From Candidatus Eiseniibacteriota bacterium (GTDB lineage Bacteria; Arandabacterota; Arandabacteria; Arandabacterales; Arandabacteraceae), in NCBI GenBank assembly GCA_030622265.1, contig JAUXGG010000076.1:1-7184 (forward strand): DNA of 7,184 nucleotides. The letters run 5' to 3'. A model generated the notes under the pieces. The model ran no database searches and was not told where the DNA came from. It saw only the letters and a list, made by a program, of their open reading frames with translations. The position numbers were made by a program, and so were the translations under genes. Shown here piece by piece: positions 5,105-7,184 of this stretch; the first letter of the stretch is position 1; each line of letters begins with the position of its first letter.

Positions 5105-7030
5105 ATGAAAAACGCCGGGCTTCTCACGATCGCAATGCTCGCCCTGGCCTCGTTCGCGTGCGTCTTCGCAGCGGACTTCGAGCCCATACCCGAGGCCGAG
5201 AAGGAGATGTACACATTCGACCTTGAACGGAACTTCTACCCTGATGAGGCCGAGTTCGAAGCCGAGATGGAAACCCTCTCCAGTGATGTCGCGAAGTTGG
5301 AGACCCTCAAGGGCAAGGTCGCCGCAAGCGCCGACAACCTCTACGAGGCCTACTACCTGAGCGAGAATGTTATCCCGCCCTGGTGGAAGCTCTGGGTCTA
5401 CGCATACCTCAGGTATGCCACCAACACGGACGACTCCGGCCCTCTGGAGAATATCGAGAAGGCTTCGGGAGACCTCGAGAGCCGGATCCAGTTTGTGAAG
5501 ACCGAGACCCAGGCGATCGACGAGGCAACGCTCGAGAGGTACTTCAGCGAGAAGCCTGAGCTGGAGGGCTTTGCCTACGCCATTGAGGAGGCAAGACGAT
5601 ACCTCCCCTACACGCTCTCCCTCCCCGAGGAAGAGCTGTTGTCCACCCTGTCTCCATACCTGGGCAACTGGTCTGAGAAGCTCTACCAGAAGCTCATTGA
5701 CCGGACCGAGTTCCCGGACCTGGTTATCGACGGCGACACTTTCGATATTCACCTCAACTACTCCGTGCTGATAAACAGCAATGACCGGCAGGTCCGGAAG
5801 GATGCCTGGAAAGGGTATTTCGGCAGCATGGCCGATCACAGGGACATCTACTCCTTCGCCCTGATAAAGGGCATTGATACCAGGAACAAGACCTCGACCG
5901 TCAAGGGCTACAGGAATTTCGCCGACGCCAAGTTCTTCGGACTTCATCTTGAATACGACGATGTCTCGGACTACTTTGATGAGATCGCGGACCATGCCTA
6001 CCTCAGGAAGGAATATGAGAAGGTAAGGCGTGCCCGCATAATGGCCGACATGGGTTATGACAGCGTCTGCATCTGGGACCGGACGGTCCAGAAAGAAGAC
6101 TTCGACAAGCCCCGGTTCGACATTCATGCCGCGACCGATCTCATAGAAGACGCAATGCAGGTAATGGGAGCCGAATACCAGCGTGAGCTGGCATATCTGC
6201 TGGATCCCGCCAATCGACGCCTGGATATCGCGGGCGGCGAGAAACGCACCTCCGGTATGTTTGCGACGGGATATCCGGGAGAGCCATGGCAGTTCTTTTG
6301 CATGAGTTACAACGGTTACTTGAATGAAGTCAGCGGGCTTGCCCACGAGAGCGGTCATGCCGTCCATCACAAGATGCAGACTAATGCGGGAGTAAGGCCG
6401 ATCTACGCCGATGGCCCATCCTATGTCACCGAGTCGGTGGCGATGACCAACGAGCTCCTGATCATGTATCACCTCTACTCCCGGGAAAAGGGCCTCGCAA
6501 GACGGGCTTACTATCTCGAGCAGTTCCTCGAGAACGCAATGGGACTCCTGGTCAACAATATGTTCGCCCACATGGAGTTCAAGATGTATGAGGGCGTCGA
6601 GAACGGCTCCATCCAGGACGCCGATGATCTCGATTCCCTGGCCGCCGAGATGACCATCCCTTACAGCATGTACTATGGGAATCATCCGGAGTATAAGGGG
6701 CTGTGGTCGGTCATTCATCATTACTATGATGTACCAATGTACAACATAAACTACGTGGTCGCCCAGTCATTGGCGCTGGTCTTCTTCGACAAGCTTCTGA
6801 ACGAGCCTGGATTCGTGGATAAATACGAGAGCATGCTGCGTTCGGCTTTCGATAAGCCCGCGCCCCAGATCGTCCTGGAGCGGACAGGGGTCGACATGAT
6901 GAACCCCGACATCCTCGCCTCGGGTTTCGCATTCATCAGGGACACGACGGATGAGCTTCGGGACCTCTATGCTCAGCTTGGAATCTCGCTGGAGAACGCC
7001 GAGTATCCCGACAAGAAACCCGGACACTAG
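5105..7030 (+). CDS. Exported M3B-family zinc metallopeptidase (oligoendopeptidase F-like)
   Basis: 641 residues, close to the usual PepF length of about 600. Residues 1-22 are a signal peptide (MKNAG, hydrophobic core, VFA before ADFEP). A Cys at 19 sits in a poor lipobox (SFAC), so signal peptidase I cleavage and a periplasmic or secreted enzyme is the better reading. The mature chain is mostly helical, with an acidic N-terminal region (24-70). The zinc site is HESGH (414-418) with the third ligand E443 in VTESVAMTNE. Upstream are the family elements RTSGMFATGY (381-390) and SYNGYLNEVSGLAH (401-414). Downstream is a Tyr-rich substrate-binding stretch (HHYYDVPMYNINYVVAQS, 538-555). M3 enzymes cut short peptides inside a closed channel. 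Most characterised PepF proteins are cytoplasmic; export suggests a role in degrading peptides outside the inner membrane. The start is supported by AAAGGAG (5092-5098) 6 nt upstream. A plus-strand convergence with the tRNA follows. Confidence 0.93.
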   Translation: MKNAGLLTIAMLALASFACVFAADFEPIPEAEKEMYTFDLERNFYPDEAEFEAEMETLSSDVAKLETLKGKVAASADNLYEAYYLSENVIPPWWKLWVYAYLRYATNTDDSGPLENIEKASGDLESRIQFVKTETQAIDEATLERYFSEKPELEGFAYAIEEARRYLPYTLSLPEEELLSTLSPYLGNWSEKLYQKLIDRTEFPDLVIDGDTFDIHLNYSVLINSNDRQVRKDAWKGYFGSMADHRDIYSFALIKGIDTRNKTSTVKGYRNFADAKFFGLHLEYDDVSDYFDEIADHAYLRKEYEKVRRARIMADMGYDSVCIWDRTVQKEDFDKPRFDIHAATDLIEDAMQVMGAEYQRELAYLLDPANRRLDIAGGEKRTSGMFATGYPGEPWQFFCMSYNGYLNEVSGLAHESGHAVHHKMQTNAGVRPIYADGPSYVTESVAMTNELLIMYHLYSREKGLARRAYYLEQFLENAMGLLVNNMFAHMEFKMYEGVENGSIQDADDLDSLAAEMTIPYSMYYGNHPEYKGLWSVIHHYYDVPMYNINYVVAQSLALVFFDKLLNEPGFVDKYESMLRSAFDKPAPQIVLERTGVDMMNPDILASGFAFIRDTTDELRDLYAQLGISLENAEYPDKKPGH

Positions 7031-7064
7031 ACAAGAGGGAAACAAGAACAGGGGCACGAAAAAA

Positions 7065-7090
7065 GGGGACAGACACTATTTCGCTCTGTC
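7065..7090 (+). repeat. Lone left half of a GGGGACAG-type repeat with a small hairpin
   Basis: GGGGACAG (7065-7072), preceded by a run of A and followed by ACACTATTTC. The matching right arm (ATAGTGTCTGTCCCC-like) is absent. Instead GACAGA (7069-7074) can pair with TCTGTC (7085-7090) across a 10-nt loop. It looks like a decayed or partial copy of the element that follows 38 bp later. Confidence 0.65.
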
Positions 7091-7100
7091 GAGATGAGTA

Positions 7101-7153
7101 AAGGGGACAGCGCCCTTTTTCCGCGGAAGCGCGAAAAAGGGCGCTGTCCCCTT
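7101..7153 (+). repeat. Long GGGGACAG/CTGTCCCC palindrome (REP/RAYT-like), also a likely terminator
   Basis: The left arm 7101-7120 and right arm 7134-7153 are exact 20-bp inverted repeats, beginning AAGGGGACAG and ending CTGTCCCCTT. The 13-bp centre can fold further: C7121 with G7133, a bulged C7132, then CGC (7122-7124) with GCG (7129-7131) around a GGAA tetraloop. The total is about 24 bp. GGGGACAG-type palindromes of this kind are, as I recall, scattered in many environmental genomes and linked to REP-associated tyrosine (IS200/IS605-like Y1) transposases; no transposase gene is in this window. The stem lies between the convergent 3' ends of the M3 peptidase gene and the tRNA, and its internal T5/A5 runs could help stop transcription both ways. 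Confidence 0.85.
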
Positions 7154-7155
7154 AT

Positions 7156-7184
7156 TGGTGCCGGGAGGGGGACTTGAACCCCCA
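7156..7184 (-). tRNA. 3' end of a tRNA gene, probably tRNA-Leu (runs off right edge)
   Basis: On the minus strand the T-arm is a perfect 5-bp stem GGGGG/CCCCC around the loop TTCAAGT (complement of 7167-7183). It is followed by the 3' acceptor strand TCCCGGC, discriminator A and an encoded CCA (complement of 7156-7158). The implied 5' acceptor strand is GCCGGGA, which with A73 is typical of bacterial tRNA-Leu. The anticodon lies outside the window, so the identity is inferred. Confidence 0.9.

Noticed and set aside
5063..6721. A 552-codon open frame on the minus strand opposite the M3 peptidase gene
   Set aside because: It is antisense to a gene with intact catalytic motifs, signal peptide and Shine-Dalgarno. 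Its translation shows no recognisable domain, and the open frame follows from GC-rich codon bias.
1..7184. CRISPR array, toxin-antitoxin pair, defence genes, prophage or biosynthetic cluster
   Set aside because: Both strands were read for these. No repeat-spacer pattern, transposase, integrase or small paired ORFs were found; the window is mainly housekeeping and exported-protein genes.

Overview
The window reads as chromosomal DNA of a Gram-negative-type bacterium from a poorly cultured lineage. The composition is moderately GC-rich. The evidence for an outer membrane is a small beta-barrel protein ending in Phe. Other lineage hints are a secreted right-handed beta-helix protein, a secreted NodB deacetylase with a FlgD/T9SS-like C-terminal Ig domain, and a signal-peptide-bearing M3 peptidase. 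This mix is common in FCB-related candidate phyla (Eisenbacteria, Zixibacteria, WOR-3, Latescibacteria and similar), but the exact phylum cannot be fixed from this window.

Layout, left to right. (1) At 1-386 (minus) is the N-terminal part of a secreted beta-helix protein that runs off the left edge. (2) At 387-790 is a divergent intergenic region with one promoter facing each way and a roughly 200-nt leader for the gene on the right. (3) At 791-2137 (plus) is a secreted polysaccharide deacetylase with PKD-like, NodB and FlgD-like domains. (4) At 2296-3231 (plus) is malate dehydrogenase (mdh) with its own extended -10 promoter, a strong Shine-Dalgarno and a GTG start. A clear hairpin terminator at 3252-3280 separates it from the convergent era. 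(5) At 3345-4247 (minus) is the GTPase Era, apparently made from a leaderless or nearly leaderless mRNA. (6) At 4485-4940 (minus) is a small outer-membrane beta-barrel protein, divergent from (7). (7) At 5105-7030 (plus) is a secreted M3B (PepF-like) metallopeptidase. (8) At 7065-7153 is a GGGGACAG-type repeat: a lone half-copy followed by a near-perfect long palindrome. It ends 2 bp from (9), the 3' end of a tRNA gene (minus, probably Leu) that runs off the right edge.

The genes do not form one pathway. Nearly every gene has its own plausible promoter, and directions alternate, so the window looks like several monocistronic units: two housekeeping genes (mdh, era) among four exported proteins that act on, or sit in, the envelope. 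I see no defence system, CRISPR array, transposase or biosynthetic cluster. The least ordinary elements are the palindromic repeat abutting the tRNA, the leaderless era, the atypical residues in the deacetylase and malate dehydrogenase motifs, and the exported PepF-like peptidase.
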